47,509 nt of DNA from Algibacillus agarilyticus (GTDB lineage Bacteria > Pseudomonadota > Gammaproteobacteria > Enterobacterales > Alteromonadaceae): contig NZ_QMED01000036.1 of assembly GCF_003286125.1 (NCBI RefSeq), positions 1-47,509 on the forward strand, written 5' to 3'. Within the stretch, counting starts at the first letter, position 1, and the number at the start of each line of letters is the position of its first letter. Shown here in pieces: positions 26,981 through 34,843 of this stretch. The notes below the pieces were generated by a model. The model searched no databases, was not told the DNA's origin, and saw only the letters and a list, made by a program, of their open reading frames with translations. Both the position numbers and the translations under genes were made by a program.

Positions 26981-27007
26981 ATTATACATGTGCAATATAA
27001 AGGACAA
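26981..27007 (-). promoter_or_regulatory. Candidate yefM-yoeB promoter
   Basis: On the minus strand TTGTCC (27007-27002) and TATAAT (26986-26981) are separated by 15 bp, 49 bp before the yefM start. The -10 is perfect but the spacing is short. Confidence 0.5.
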
Positions 27008-27032
27008 CTCATAAACGTGAAAGGCAACTAAT

Positions 27033-27316
27033 ATTTAGTATTCATTCACACGTAGTTTGTGCATAGGCTTATTGATGTCTGCTGAGATGGTTTTTACTTC
27101 TTTTCGGATTGTTATCTCAGTTGAAACTGCACTTTGAAAATCGTGCGAGACAGGTAGCGTTAGCATCCTAAGTAAAGACTTAAAATTAAATAAATCATAG
27201 GTTTATGAGTGCCTGTCCCCGATAGATTCATAACGCTTAATCATGCGCGATTTGCGCATTTTATTGAATAGGGGAACCAAGACCGGGTTTATTAGTGCCT
27301 GTCCCGCATGAGTGTG
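27033..27316. repeat. Island repeat block 4
   Basis: Contains atttagtattcattcacacg (also 23426), gacttaaaattaaataaatc (also 25627), and from ~27230 ataacgcttaatcatgcgcg ... gtttattagtgcctgtccc, matching blocks at 24240, 26160 and 27764. No gene. Confidence 0.65.
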
Positions 27317-27380
27317 CCTGAAATCTGAAGGGTTATATTCACTGCGCGATGGTTGGATAGCGCTTCATCATCCTAAATGA

Positions 27381-27450
27381 AACGCCCTGTGCGGGGCCGC
27401 ATGCAGGGTGTTGTGGGGGCTGGAGGCTAGATACCTCCGGCTACCCGATT
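27381..27450 (+). other. Domain V/VI-like 3' end of a group II intron (remnant)
   Basis: CCCTG (27385-27389) pairs with CAGGG (27404-27408) around GCGG/CCGC, with a two-base TG bulge on the 3' arm as in domain V. Next come gttgtgggggctgg and a second hairpin GGAGG (27422-27426)/CCTCC (27434-27438), ending ggctacccgat. This order and wording resemble bacterial group II intron 3' ends. No reverse transcriptase gene is present. Recognition is by memory of the pattern. Confidence 0.4.
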
Positions 27451-27460
27451 ATATGCCAAT

Positions 27461-27751
27461 TTACTCTGATGTTTCAAATTCAAAGCCACCAAACTTTTTA
27501 GCTAAACGATTATAAACAAAAAAGAATAAACGCTGCATTAAATAAAACATAACGCCATAAAATATAGGAGCGAATGCAAAAAACAAAAACGGAAAGCTAG
27601 GCATTGTATCGCCATTAGACGTTCCAACTTCTGGAGCCAAGAAGAAAAACAAAATACTGATAACGCTAAACGGTAACATTAAAACAAAAAATGTAAGTGC
27701 TATGATCTTACTCGATTGGTGCGAAGAAAATGATTTTATTTGAATTTTCAC
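27461..27751 (-). CDS. Small membrane protein in cassette-like unit
   Basis: 96 aa from a GTG start (ggagatttag upstream). Two membrane segments: IIALTFFVLMLPFSVISILF and FPFLFFAFAPIFYGVMFYLM, each followed by charged residues. No family recognised. Bounded by GCGTTATATGCC before the start and GGCATATA after the stop (minus strand), exactly as the 131-aa gene. Adjacent to the intron-like remnant at 27381-27450. Confidence 0.6.
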   Translation of the reverse strand: MKIQIKSFSSHQSSKIIALTFFVLMLPFSVISILFFFLAPEVGTSNGDTMPSFPFLFFAFAPIFYGVMFYLMQRLFFFVYNRLAKKFGGFEFETSE

Positions 27752-27763
27752 CTAAATCTCCAT

Positions 27764-27950
27764 GGCATATAACGCTTAATCATGCGCGATTTGCGCATTT
27801 TTCTGCCCAATCCGCGCGTATTTTCATACTTTTTTATTTTTAACAAATACGCTAACACATTGCTATTTATATTGTTTATTTGCAGATAAAAAGTTTATCT
27901 ACGATAAAAATGCGCAACTTGCGCATTTTCTTGAATAGGGGCGCAAGTAC
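27764..27950. repeat. Island repeat block 5, right edge of the island
   Basis: ggcatataacgcttaatcat to gcgcattttcttgaatagggg, nearly identical to 26160-26340. After it the sequence changes to the dgoK 3' flank, which includes a short tandem run of taacgatg units (28029-28060). Confidence 0.7.
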
Positions 27951-28057
27951 ACTGAGCTGTATATACAATAGGCAAAAGATAAGGTTTTAGTATTGAAGAT
28001 ATGAGTCTGTAGGCTATTACTCGTACTGTAACGATGTAACGATGTAACGATTTAACG

Positions 28058-28085
28058 ATGAACACCCATAGAGCAGAGTGTTCAT
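28058..28085 (-). terminator. Possible terminator after dgoK
   Basis: ATGAACAC (28058-28065) pairs with GTGTTCAT (28078-28085) with a 12-nt loop, 12 bp past the dgoK stop codon. No U-tract follows, so it is weak. Confidence 0.4.
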
Positions 28086-28097
28086 TTATGGCAGCGG

Positions 28098-28985
28098 CTA
28101 AATAAGCTGTGCCATTCCGTTTAAAAAACACGTATCGCCATCAACCATTTTGGCCTTAATACTTAACGCGTTACTGGCCGCTAGGTAGCGCTGACAAAGT
28201 GATTCACCGCCTACAAAATGCATTAATTCACCTTTAATGTTTTGTAATTCATGGCCAATAAGTAGGCCAGAGATAAATTCATGTATATGCTCGTCATTTA
28301 TGTTGTTAAACAGTAAATGCGTGCGCGCTAAAAATAACAGATGGGTTAGTTCGCCGGCTGTACTTTGCATAACGCCTTTTAAAAACATCTGCTCTGATGT
28401 TTGTTGTGGTGGTAGGTTTTTTCCTAAAATAGAGTGCTGTGTGATAATCGCGAACAGCTCGCCTGTCATGTAGGTTTTTAAATCAATGATTTGCCCATTT
28501 TCAACCGTGACATGTTTGCTATGTGTACCGGGTAAAATAGCCATATAGTTGTTTTGATGGGTGAGTTTGCTCAGGCCTAAAATTTGAACCTCTTCACCGC
28601 GCATCACATCAAATGATGCAGGGTTGAGTGAATGTTTAACCCCCGGTGTTATTACCGCGGCGGCTCCCCAAGGTAAAGTAAATGAGTAGGCGCCTTGTTT
28701 TAATTTTTGAGCATTAGTTGGGGTTTGTATGTAGTCAATGTTGTGCCAGCCGTTAGCACTGCCAACCATGCCCGCCATATAAACGGGCAATGTTGCATAA
28801 TCGATTAACCAATGTTGTAAAATAGTTTGTAGTGCATGGGCAAAGTTATTGTTTTTAACTTGCAGCAAGCCCATGCTTTCTTGGTGGGTTTGAATTAATT
28901 GGTGGTCTGCGCTCATTAAAAAGGCACGAAAATTACTCGTGCCCCAATCAATGATCAGGTAGTTGTTTTTGTCTGTTTTATTCAT
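28098..28985 (-). CDS. dgoK: 2-dehydro-3-deoxygalactonokinase
   Basis: 295 aa, normal DgoK length. The phosphate-binding start YLIIDWGTSNFRAFLM, the segment AGMVGSANGW, the MRGEEVQILG motif and LPGTHSKHVTVENG are typical of this ASKHA-fold kinase. It phosphorylates 2-keto-3-deoxy-D-galactonate at C6 in the cytoplasm. The product is the substrate of the aldolase at 35959-36618. It lies 93 bp downstream of the GntR gene on the same strand, probably co-transcribed. In carrageenan users the same reaction (DauC) also serves 3,6-anhydro-D-galactose. Confidence 0.93.
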   Translation of the reverse strand: MNKTDKNNYLIIDWGTSNFRAFLMSADHQLIQTHQESMGLLQVKNNNFAHALQTILQHWLIDYATLPVYMAGMVGSANGWHNIDYIQTPTNAQKLKQGAYSFTLPWGAAAVITPGVKHSLNPASFDVMRGEEVQILGLSKLTHQNNYMAILPGTHSKHVTVENGQIIDLKTYMTGELFAIITQHSILGKNLPPQQTSEQMFLKGVMQSTAGELTHLLFLARTHLLFNNINDEHIHEFISGLLIGHELQNIKGELMHFVGGESLCQRYLAASNALSIKAKMVDGDTCFLNGMAQLI

Positions 28986-29078
28986 TTATTTGGCTTTAAT
29001 GCATTAAATTAATAAAGGATAAGCTAAGCGCTTAAACGCGGAGACTCATGCCTGTATTAATAACCATTAATGTGTTGG

Positions 29079-29741
29079 TTAAAAATATTTAGACCAATAA
29101 TCGCCACTATTTGAAATATGCTTTTTTAAAATATCGATTGATTTATCTAAATCCCGCGCTTTAATGGCGGTTAGCATTTCTTTATGTTCGCTTAAGCTTT
29201 TGCTTACCCGTGAAGCTCTGATCGGCAAATTGGCATGCATGATTTGTAACACTAAACGTTTTTGGCACCACAGTTCTATCGCGCTTTTGTTGTAGTGTTT
29301 GCTGTACATATACCAATGAAATTGCGTGTCTAAATTTCTAAACGATACATGATCATCTTCTGGTAAATTTTCCATTTTATGCATGATGCTAAGCAGCGTA
29401 TCAAGGTCTTTTTTATCGTGTTCTAAAACAAACCATTCCATCAGATAAGGATCAAGTAATTGTAAAATTTCAAAAACATCACGCATTGTTTTGTTTTCAA
29501 ATTGCGTAACACGTGAGCCACTATTAGGGTTTGAAGTAACAAAACCTTCACCTTGTAATTGCTTTAAGGCTTCTCTAATCGGGTTAACGCTCACATCGTA
29601 ACGCGTCGCTAACTGAGTTGTAACCAGCCTGTCACCTGCTTTAAATTCACCATTCGAAATATCTCGAATAATACGAGTATATAACGAGGTGTCATCTGAG
29701 AATAAGGGTGATTGTAATTCTTTAGTCTGGTCTGCGCTCAT
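29079..29741 (-). CDS. GntR/FadR-family transcriptional regulator
   Basis: 220 aa. N-terminal winged helix (~15-75: YTRIIRDISNGEFKAGDRL, TQLATRYDVSVNPIREALKQ, LQGEGFV), then an all-helical FCD ligand domain (EHDKKDLDTLL ... DTQFHWYMYSKH ... LSEHKEMLTAIKARD). FCD metal-binding residues D/H are visible in LDTQFHWYMY. Divergent from the TonB receptor and upstream of dgoK, it probably responds to galactonate or KDGal. TNGTN(0-3)ACNA-type palindromes occur upstream of four units in this window, making it the leading candidate regulator. This assignment is inference. Confidence 0.92.
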   Translation of the reverse strand: MSADQTKELQSPLFSDDTSLYTRIIRDISNGEFKAGDRLVTTQLATRYDVSVNPIREALKQLQGEGFVTSNPNSGSRVTQFENKTMRDVFEILQLLDPYLMEWFVLEHDKKDLDTLLSIMHKMENLPEDDHVSFRNLDTQFHWYMYSKHYNKSAIELWCQKRLVLQIMHANLPIRASRVSKSLSEHKEMLTAIKARDLDKSIDILKKHISNSGDYWSKYF

Positions 29742-29971
29742 TTATCGAACTCTTTATCGTCATCTAATTAAGCTAGATCATACCATATCTTATCAAAGAT
29801 AAAATGTGAGGAATGAGCCCATTCGCACAGTTTATGGCACACGTAATGGTTTTATTGCTACAGAGTCTTCTCTTATCCTATTTTAATAAACCATTAAAAA
29901 CAAACTAAAACACATTATATTTTTAATTTAGATGATTTAATTTTAATAAATTGAATATTGATCGTTTATGG

Positions 29972-29983
29972 ATTGTGTGCAAT
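29972..29983. promoter_or_regulatory. Shared motif ATTGTGTGCAAT before TonB receptor
   Basis: The same 12-mer occurs on the minus strand at 39254-39265, before the dgoD operon. In both promoters it is the distal element and the TGTTAACAAT-type site is the proximal one, 26-30 bp closer to the gene. Confidence 0.5.
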
Positions 29984-30007
29984 ATTGCGGTTGTTAATTG
30001 TATGATG

Positions 30008-30019
30008 ACTGTTAACAAT
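30008..30019. promoter_or_regulatory. Candidate GntR operator ACTGTTAACAAT
   Basis: Differs by one base from the perfect palindrome at 42260-42271. It lies 51 bp before the receptor ATG, in the divergent gntR/receptor gap (29742-30069), which otherwise contains only AT-rich promoter-like sequence. Confidence 0.55.
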
Positions 30020-30069
30020 GAGTAAATAACTTAAATAAAACTATTATAAAATTTCATATGGGGAAGAGC

Positions 30070-32931
30070 ATGGATAAATTTAACAACGTGTTTAAGCGCA
30101 ATAAAGTAGCGATGGCGGTTGCTATGATTACCTTAAGCGCACCGTCAGCGTATGCTGAAATAAAAGCAGAAGAAAGTGCTAATGAAACTGAAACTATCAG
30201 TGTTGTTGGGTTACGGAGTTCATTGATTAGCGCTTCAAATATTAAACGTGGCTCAAGTGGTGTTGTTGATGCCATTACGGCGGAAGATATTGGTAAATTT
30301 CCAGATACTAATTTAGCTGAGTCGCTACAGCGGATATCGGGTGTGTCGATTGATCGATCAAACAATGAAGGTAATCAAGTGTCGGTTCGTGGTTTTGGTC
30401 CAACATTTAATATGGTTACATTAAATGGACGAGCGATGCCTACATCTTCTACCTTATCAACAGATGTTGGCATTAACCGCGCTTTTAATTTTCAGCATAT
30501 TGCGGCTGAAGTCGTGTCGGGGGTCGATATTTATAAAACCGGTAAAGCAAATGTGACCAGCGGTGGTATCGGCGCAACGGTAAATCTAAATACGGCAAAG
30601 CCTTTAACCCTAGGTGAACGTAAGTTAACGGCCGGTGTTAAAGCGATTATGGACACCAGTAACGTAAATGGGAGCGATATCACACCTGAATTTTCGGGGT
30701 TATATAGTGATGTTTTCTTGGATGGGAAATTAGGGGTTTTGGCTGCGTATGCTCACTCTGAACGTGACAGCCGTAAAGAAGCCGTTGTTAATGATGGTTG
30801 GCTTTCAGATACCGGAGCTGTTTACACAAGTATTGATGCAAGTGGCATTACTAACCCAAATAACCCAGATGGCAATTTTTGGGTTCCGCGAAATTTTGCA
30901 GTTGAATATGGCGACCACGAGCGTAAAAGAGATAATGCGCAATTGGTTGTTGAGCTTGCCCCTAATGACGATTTAAAGATGGCGCTTGACTACACTATGT
31001 CACGCTTTGACGAATCGGTTAACCGTGTACTTACCGGATTTTGGTTTGATTCAGATGCTAATACCGTAGGGCAAGCTGATGCAAATGGCACGGTTGTTAA
31101 TCCTCGTCATAATAACCATCGGTTAAACTTTACGGCAACTCACCAATTAGTCGAAACCGAAAATGACTCTTTAGGTTTTAATGTTCAGTGGCAAGCGACC
31201 GATTCTATTGGCTTTACATTTGATACGCATCAATCTACTTCTGAAACTCAACCGGGTGGCGAGATTAGTGAATTCACCTCTGTTATTAGTACACCACCCG
31301 ATGCACGTTACGTTGATATTGGCCTCGATTTTGGCCATGCTGATGTACCCTCAGTTACGGCAATCAAAACGACAACATTAGAGGGTGAGAATGCACCAGG
31401 CCCTATTCCTAGCGATTATAACCCTTATTCGACAGCGCATATTGATGGTGACGTGGTTGTATTACGTGGGCACGCGATAAAAAATACGATTAAACAATGG
31501 GAGTTTAGCGGTAAGTGGGTTAACCCTAACGATGGCATATTAAGCAATATTACGGTTGGACTGGGTAATACTGATTATCAATTTGATACGGCAAAGCGTT
31601 TTGGTTTTGACTTTTTATATGGTGATCTCGATATGAATAAGTTGGGGATCTCATTTACACCATCAACCATTGGCAGTAACTTTAGTGGGGGTGATACTTT
31701 ATTTGCTCAGCAATTTAATGTTAACCCTAAAATGGTTAATGCCGCGGTAACCGCTGGTAATTTTGTAGCCGAAAACCCCGTTACGACAGACAATGTTAAT
31801 GAAGATACGTTGTCGGCTTATATTTCAGCTGATTTAGTGACTGAAGTTAATAATATGCCGGTGAATATTAATTTGGGTTTACGTTATGAAAATACGGATG
31901 TTACCGCTTCTTCTACGGCTACATTACCGATAAATTTAGCGTATTTGTCGGTTGAAGAAATACGTGAAGTTTATCCTGAAAACGGCGGTGCAACGATTGA
32001 TACCCTGACGGGGGGCTATTCAGACATTTTGCCTAACCTAGATGTCAATATTGAATTAACGGATGATGTTATTGCGCGTTTCTCTTATAGTAAAACACTG
32101 ACCCGCAGTGATGTTACCTCTATTGCCCCTGCCACTAATATAACCAATACTCGCCCTGGTGGCCCCTTTAATGCGACACAAGGTGATCCTAACTTACAGC
32201 CTTATAGCTCGCGCAATATCGACTTATCGTTAGAATGGTATTACGACGAAGGGAGTTATGTTTCAGTTGGGTATTTTAATAAAGATGTTAAAAACTTCAT
32301 TGGTACAACAACGGGGCTAAGAAGCATTAATGATGCCAATGGTAACCCATTGCGTGATCCGTCTGCTAACCCTCGACCGGGTTGTCCTGATGCGACTCAA
32401 ACGGTTGATTGTACGGCGATCAGCTCTGATCCTATCATTGATTTTGAAGTGACTATTCCTCAAAACCTTGAAGATGCAAAAATTGATGGTTTTGAGGTTG
32501 CAGTTCAGCATTTAATTGGTGAAACAGGCTTTGGTGGGCAAATTAACTACACCCTAGTTGATGGCAGCGTTGAATATGATATTTATTCATTTGAACAAAC
32601 CGTTGCTTTAACAGGGTTAAGTGACTCAGCTAATGTTGTCGGTTTTTATGACAAAGATGGTTTTCAAGTCCGTATTGCTTATAACTGGCGAGATGATTTT
32701 TTACTTAATACGAATCAATTCCACAGTAGCGGTGAACCCCAGTTTACCGAAGCTTATGGCCAACTTGATTTTAGCGTGAGTTATGAAATAAACGATAACT
32801 TGTCGCTTTCACTTGATGGTTTAAATGTCACGGAAGAAACGACTCGTCGCCATGGTCGATTCAAAAATCAATTTTTAGCGGCTGAAGATTTTGGTAGTCG
32901 TTACTCGTTGGGTTTAAGAGCTAAGTTTTAA
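30070..32931 (+). CDS. TonB-dependent receptor
   Basis: 953 aa from ATG 30070, preferred over ATG 30058 because GGGGAAGAG precedes it at ribosome-site distance. Signal peptide ends at SAPSAYA-E. The TonB-box-like ETISVVG is followed by the plug (SSGVVDAITAEDIGKFPDTN, LAESLQRISGVSIDR, QVSVRGFGPTFNMVTLNGR) and a large beta-barrel ending in ...GLRAKF, with the terminal Phe required for assembly. Belongs to the long carbohydrate-type receptors of Alteromonadales/Xanthomonadales that lack a SusD. Probably imports oligosaccharides or aldonates. A terminator follows at 32983, and the halogenase-like gene is next downstream, a recurrent pairing in these bacteria. Confidence 0.95.
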   Translation: MDKFNNVFKRNKVAMAVAMITLSAPSAYAEIKAEESANETETISVVGLRSSLISASNIKRGSSGVVDAITAEDIGKFPDTNLAESLQRISGVSIDRSNNEGNQVSVRGFGPTFNMVTLNGRAMPTSSTLSTDVGINRAFNFQHIAAEVVSGVDIYKTGKANVTSGGIGATVNLNTAKPLTLGERKLTAGVKAIMDTSNVNGSDITPEFSGLYSDVFLDGKLGVLAAYAHSERDSRKEAVVNDGWLSDTGAVYTSIDASGITNPNNPDGNFWVPRNFAVEYGDHERKRDNAQLVVELAPNDDLKMALDYTMSRFDESVNRVLTGFWFDSDANTVGQADANGTVVNPRHNNHRLNFTATHQLVETENDSLGFNVQWQATDSIGFTFDTHQSTSETQPGGEISEFTSVISTPPDARYVDIGLDFGHADVPSVTAIKTTTLEGENAPGPIPSDYNPYSTAHIDGDVVVLRGHAIKNTIKQWEFSGKWVNPNDGILSNITVGLGNTDYQFDTAKRFGFDFLYGDLDMNKLGISFTPSTIGSNFSGGDTLFAQQFNVNPKMVNAAVTAGNFVAENPVTTDNVNEDTLSAYISADLVTEVNNMPVNINLGLRYENTDVTASSTATLPINLAYLSVEEIREVYPENGGATIDTLTGGYSDILPNLDVNIELTDDVIARFSYSKTLTRSDVTSIAPATNITNTRPGGPFNATQGDPNLQPYSSRNIDLSLEWYYDEGSYVSVGYFNKDVKNFIGTTTGLRSINDANGNPLRDPSANPRPGCPDATQTVDCTAISSDPIIDFEVTIPQNLEDAKIDGFEVAVQHLIGETGFGGQINYTLVDGSVEYDIYSFEQTVALTGLSDSANVVGFYDKDGFQVRIAYNWRDDFLLNTNQFHSSGEPQFTEAYGQLDFSVSYEINDNLSLSLDGLNVTEETTRRHGRFKNQFLAAEDFGSRYSLGLRAKF

Positions 32932-32982
32932 CACTTCATTTTTTAAGTGAAAAATTAATATCCCCGCTTATGTTGCTCTTGC

Positions 32983-33017
32983 AGGCTGCTATTTTTAAAT
33001 AGCAGCCTCTTTTTTTT
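32983..33017 (+). terminator. Strong terminator after TonB receptor
   Basis: AGGCTGCTATTT (32983-32994) pairs perfectly with AAATAGCAGCCT (32997-33008), followed by c and eight T. Confidence 0.9.
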
Positions 33018-33035
33018 ATGGCTATTTTTTTATGT

Positions 33036-33164
33036 TATAGTCTTCTCGTTCAGGTTTTATGGTTCATTGTCAGCGCTTACTCGCCCCAATCACATAGTAG
33101 AGCATATGCTCATGGGGTCTCGAAGCTTGACGGCTTCCCCTAAAACCCGATCGCTTTGACTATA
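33036..33164 (+). repeat. MITE-like element, 129 bp
   Basis: Bounded by terminal inverted repeats TATAGTC (33036-33042) and GACTATA (33158-33164). Shares ttctcg-ttcaggttttatggttcattg and the right part tcgaagcttgacggcttccc with the copy at 41364-41586. It lies between the receptor terminator and the halogenase-like gene, ending 16 bp before that start codon. No coding capacity. Confidence 0.75.
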
Positions 33165-33180
33165 TTTAGGTAGGTAATTA

Positions 33181-34743
33181 ATGACCCATCAATTACAAAA
33201 CATTGTGATAGTCGGTGGTGGAACCGCGGGTTGGATCACCGCCGGTACTTTAGCCGCGACAATAACGCGTAAATATGGTGCTGATCACGTTAACATTACG
33301 GTTATTGAATCACCCCATATTCCAACCATTGGTGTTGGAGAGGGTACGTGGCCAACAATGCGTAGTACATTGGCTAATATGGGCATATCAGAATACGATT
33401 TTATTCGTCAATGTAATGCAACATTTAAGCAAGGCTCAACATTTGTGGGCTGGCTAAAAGGGATAAAACAAGATTGTTATTATCATCCGTTTTCTTTGCC
33501 TGCTGATTTTATAAAAACGAATCTAGCCTGGCATTGGATGCATAATGATCGCAGCATGCCTTTTGCTGAGTTAGTTTGTCCTCAACCCGTTGTTTGTCAG
33601 CATGCCTTGGCACCTAAATTAGCCACTTCGCCCGAATTCGCAGGGTATTGCAATTACGGGTATCACTTAGATGCAGGTGCGTTTTCAGCGTTCTTAAAAG
33701 ACCATTGCATTAATAAATTGGCTGTAAAACATATTATTGATGATGTAATACAGATTAATTCGATTGTTAGCGATAATGTATATGAAGGCGATATTAAATC
33801 GGTTACAACAAAAGATCACGGCGATATTGGTGCGGATTTATTTATTGATTGCACCGGACAAAAGGCGTTGTTAATTGGGGGGCATTTAAAGGTTCCGTTT
33901 ATATCACAAAAAGAAACCCTTTTTATCGATTCTGCATTAGCTGTGCATGTACCCACAAACCCGACTGATACTATTGCTTCAACGACGTTTTCTACTGCAC
34001 AATCAGCTGGGTGGATATGGGATATTACATTACAAAACCGCCGAGGTATCGGCCATGTTTATGCCAGTGAATATGTGAGCGAAATACAAGCTAAACAAGA
34101 GCTGATCAATTATTTACAAACACTGGACTGTCCAAATCTTGATATTAAAGCACTCGATATTCGTAAAATTAGATTTGAGCCAGGGCATCGTGCATTATTT
34201 TGGAAAAACAACTGCGTTGCGGTGGGGTTATCTGCGGGTTTTGTTGAGCCGCTAGAAGCATCCTCTTTAGCGCTTGTTGAACTTAGCGCTAAAATGATAG
34301 CTGAGCAGCTGCCGGTTAATCGACAGGCGATGACGCTTGTTGCACAAAAATTTAATGCCCTTTTTTTACATCGCTGGCAGAGTGTTATCGACTTTTTAAA
34401 GTTACATTATGTATTGAGTCAACGAACGGATAGTGCATTTTGGCAAGATAACCAAGATGAAAAATCAATTCCTGAAAGTTTAAAAAACAGGCTGGCTGTT
34501 TGGCAACACCAACCCCCATGGCATCATGACTTTGAGCAAGTAGAAGTTTTCCCGTCGGCGAGTTATCAATACATATTAACGGGCATGCAGTTTAAAACTC
34601 AAATGCACGGATTTACGCCTTCTTTGCAGCAAGAGCAGATCGCGGTTGCACATTATAACGATGTACAAACGCAAACAGGCAATTTGCTAAAGCAGTTGCC
34701 CGATCATCGCGCGTTAATACAGCAATTATTCAATATAACCTGA
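33181..34743 (+). CDS. Tryptophan-halogenase-like flavoprotein
   Basis: 520 aa, family-typical length. The FAD-binding GGGTAGW motif lies at 12-18 and the family pattern VGEGTWPTMR at ~52-61. The catalytic lysine of the PrnA family is present as K83 (NATFKQGSTF). The flavin-side motif WxWxIP appears as W278-I-W280-D-I-T283, with Thr in place of Pro. The active-site Glu-Ser is E359-A360 (EPLEASS), so the Ser is missing. Such proteins accompany TonB receptors in many carbohydrate loci, and their true substrate is unknown; indole halogenation should not be assumed. The MITE-like element sits directly upstream and may have altered its promoter. Confidence 0.88.
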   Translation: MTHQLQNIVIVGGGTAGWITAGTLAATITRKYGADHVNITVIESPHIPTIGVGEGTWPTMRSTLANMGISEYDFIRQCNATFKQGSTFVGWLKGIKQDCYYHPFSLPADFIKTNLAWHWMHNDRSMPFAELVCPQPVVCQHALAPKLATSPEFAGYCNYGYHLDAGAFSAFLKDHCINKLAVKHIIDDVIQINSIVSDNVYEGDIKSVTTKDHGDIGADLFIDCTGQKALLIGGHLKVPFISQKETLFIDSALAVHVPTNPTDTIASTTFSTAQSAGWIWDITLQNRRGIGHVYASEYVSEIQAKQELINYLQTLDCPNLDIKALDIRKIRFEPGHRALFWKNNCVAVGLSAGFVEPLEASSLALVELSAKMIAEQLPVNRQAMTLVAQKFNALFLHRWQSVIDFLKLHYVLSQRTDSAFWQDNQDEKSIPESLKNRLAVWQHQPPWHHDFEQVEVFPSASYQYILTGMQFKTQMHGFTPSLQQEQIAVAHYNDVQTQTGNLLKQLPDHRALIQQLFNIT

Positions 34744-34744
34744 A

Positions 34745-34803
34745 TTTAAAGAAGAAATTAAAGAAGAAATTAAAGAAGAAGTTAAAGAAGAAGTTAAAGA
34801 AAC
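34745..34803. repeat. 12-bp tandem repeat
   Basis: About 4.7 units of (a/g)ttaaagaagaa directly after the halogenase stop codon, before the hairpin at 34804-34826. Short microsatellite, probably slippage-derived. Confidence 0.8.
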
Positions 34804-34826
34804 CCCAGTGGTTTTAAACCACTGGG
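34804..34826 (-). terminator. Perfect palindromic hairpin between convergent genes
   Basis: CCCAGTGGTTT (34804-34814) and AAACCACTGGG (34816-34826). On the minus strand it is followed by gTTTCTTT, so it best serves the lactonase operon. On the plus strand it may also stop the halogenase transcript. Confidence 0.7.
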
Positions 34827-34843
34827 TGGAGTTGTTATGGTTG

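Noticed and set aside
28029-28060. Short tandem taacgatg repeats
   Set aside because: Only about four imperfect units of no evident function beyond slippage; mentioned within repeat block 5.
27895-28131. 78-aa minus-strand frame
   Set aside because: Overlaps the dgoK 3' end and repeat block 5; the sequence is not protein-like and no start signal is seen.
34745-34843. KEEI/KEEV-type repeat peptide after the halogenase-like gene
   Set aside because: The 12-bp repeat is open in another frame but lies after the TGA and has no start codon; treated as a microsatellite.
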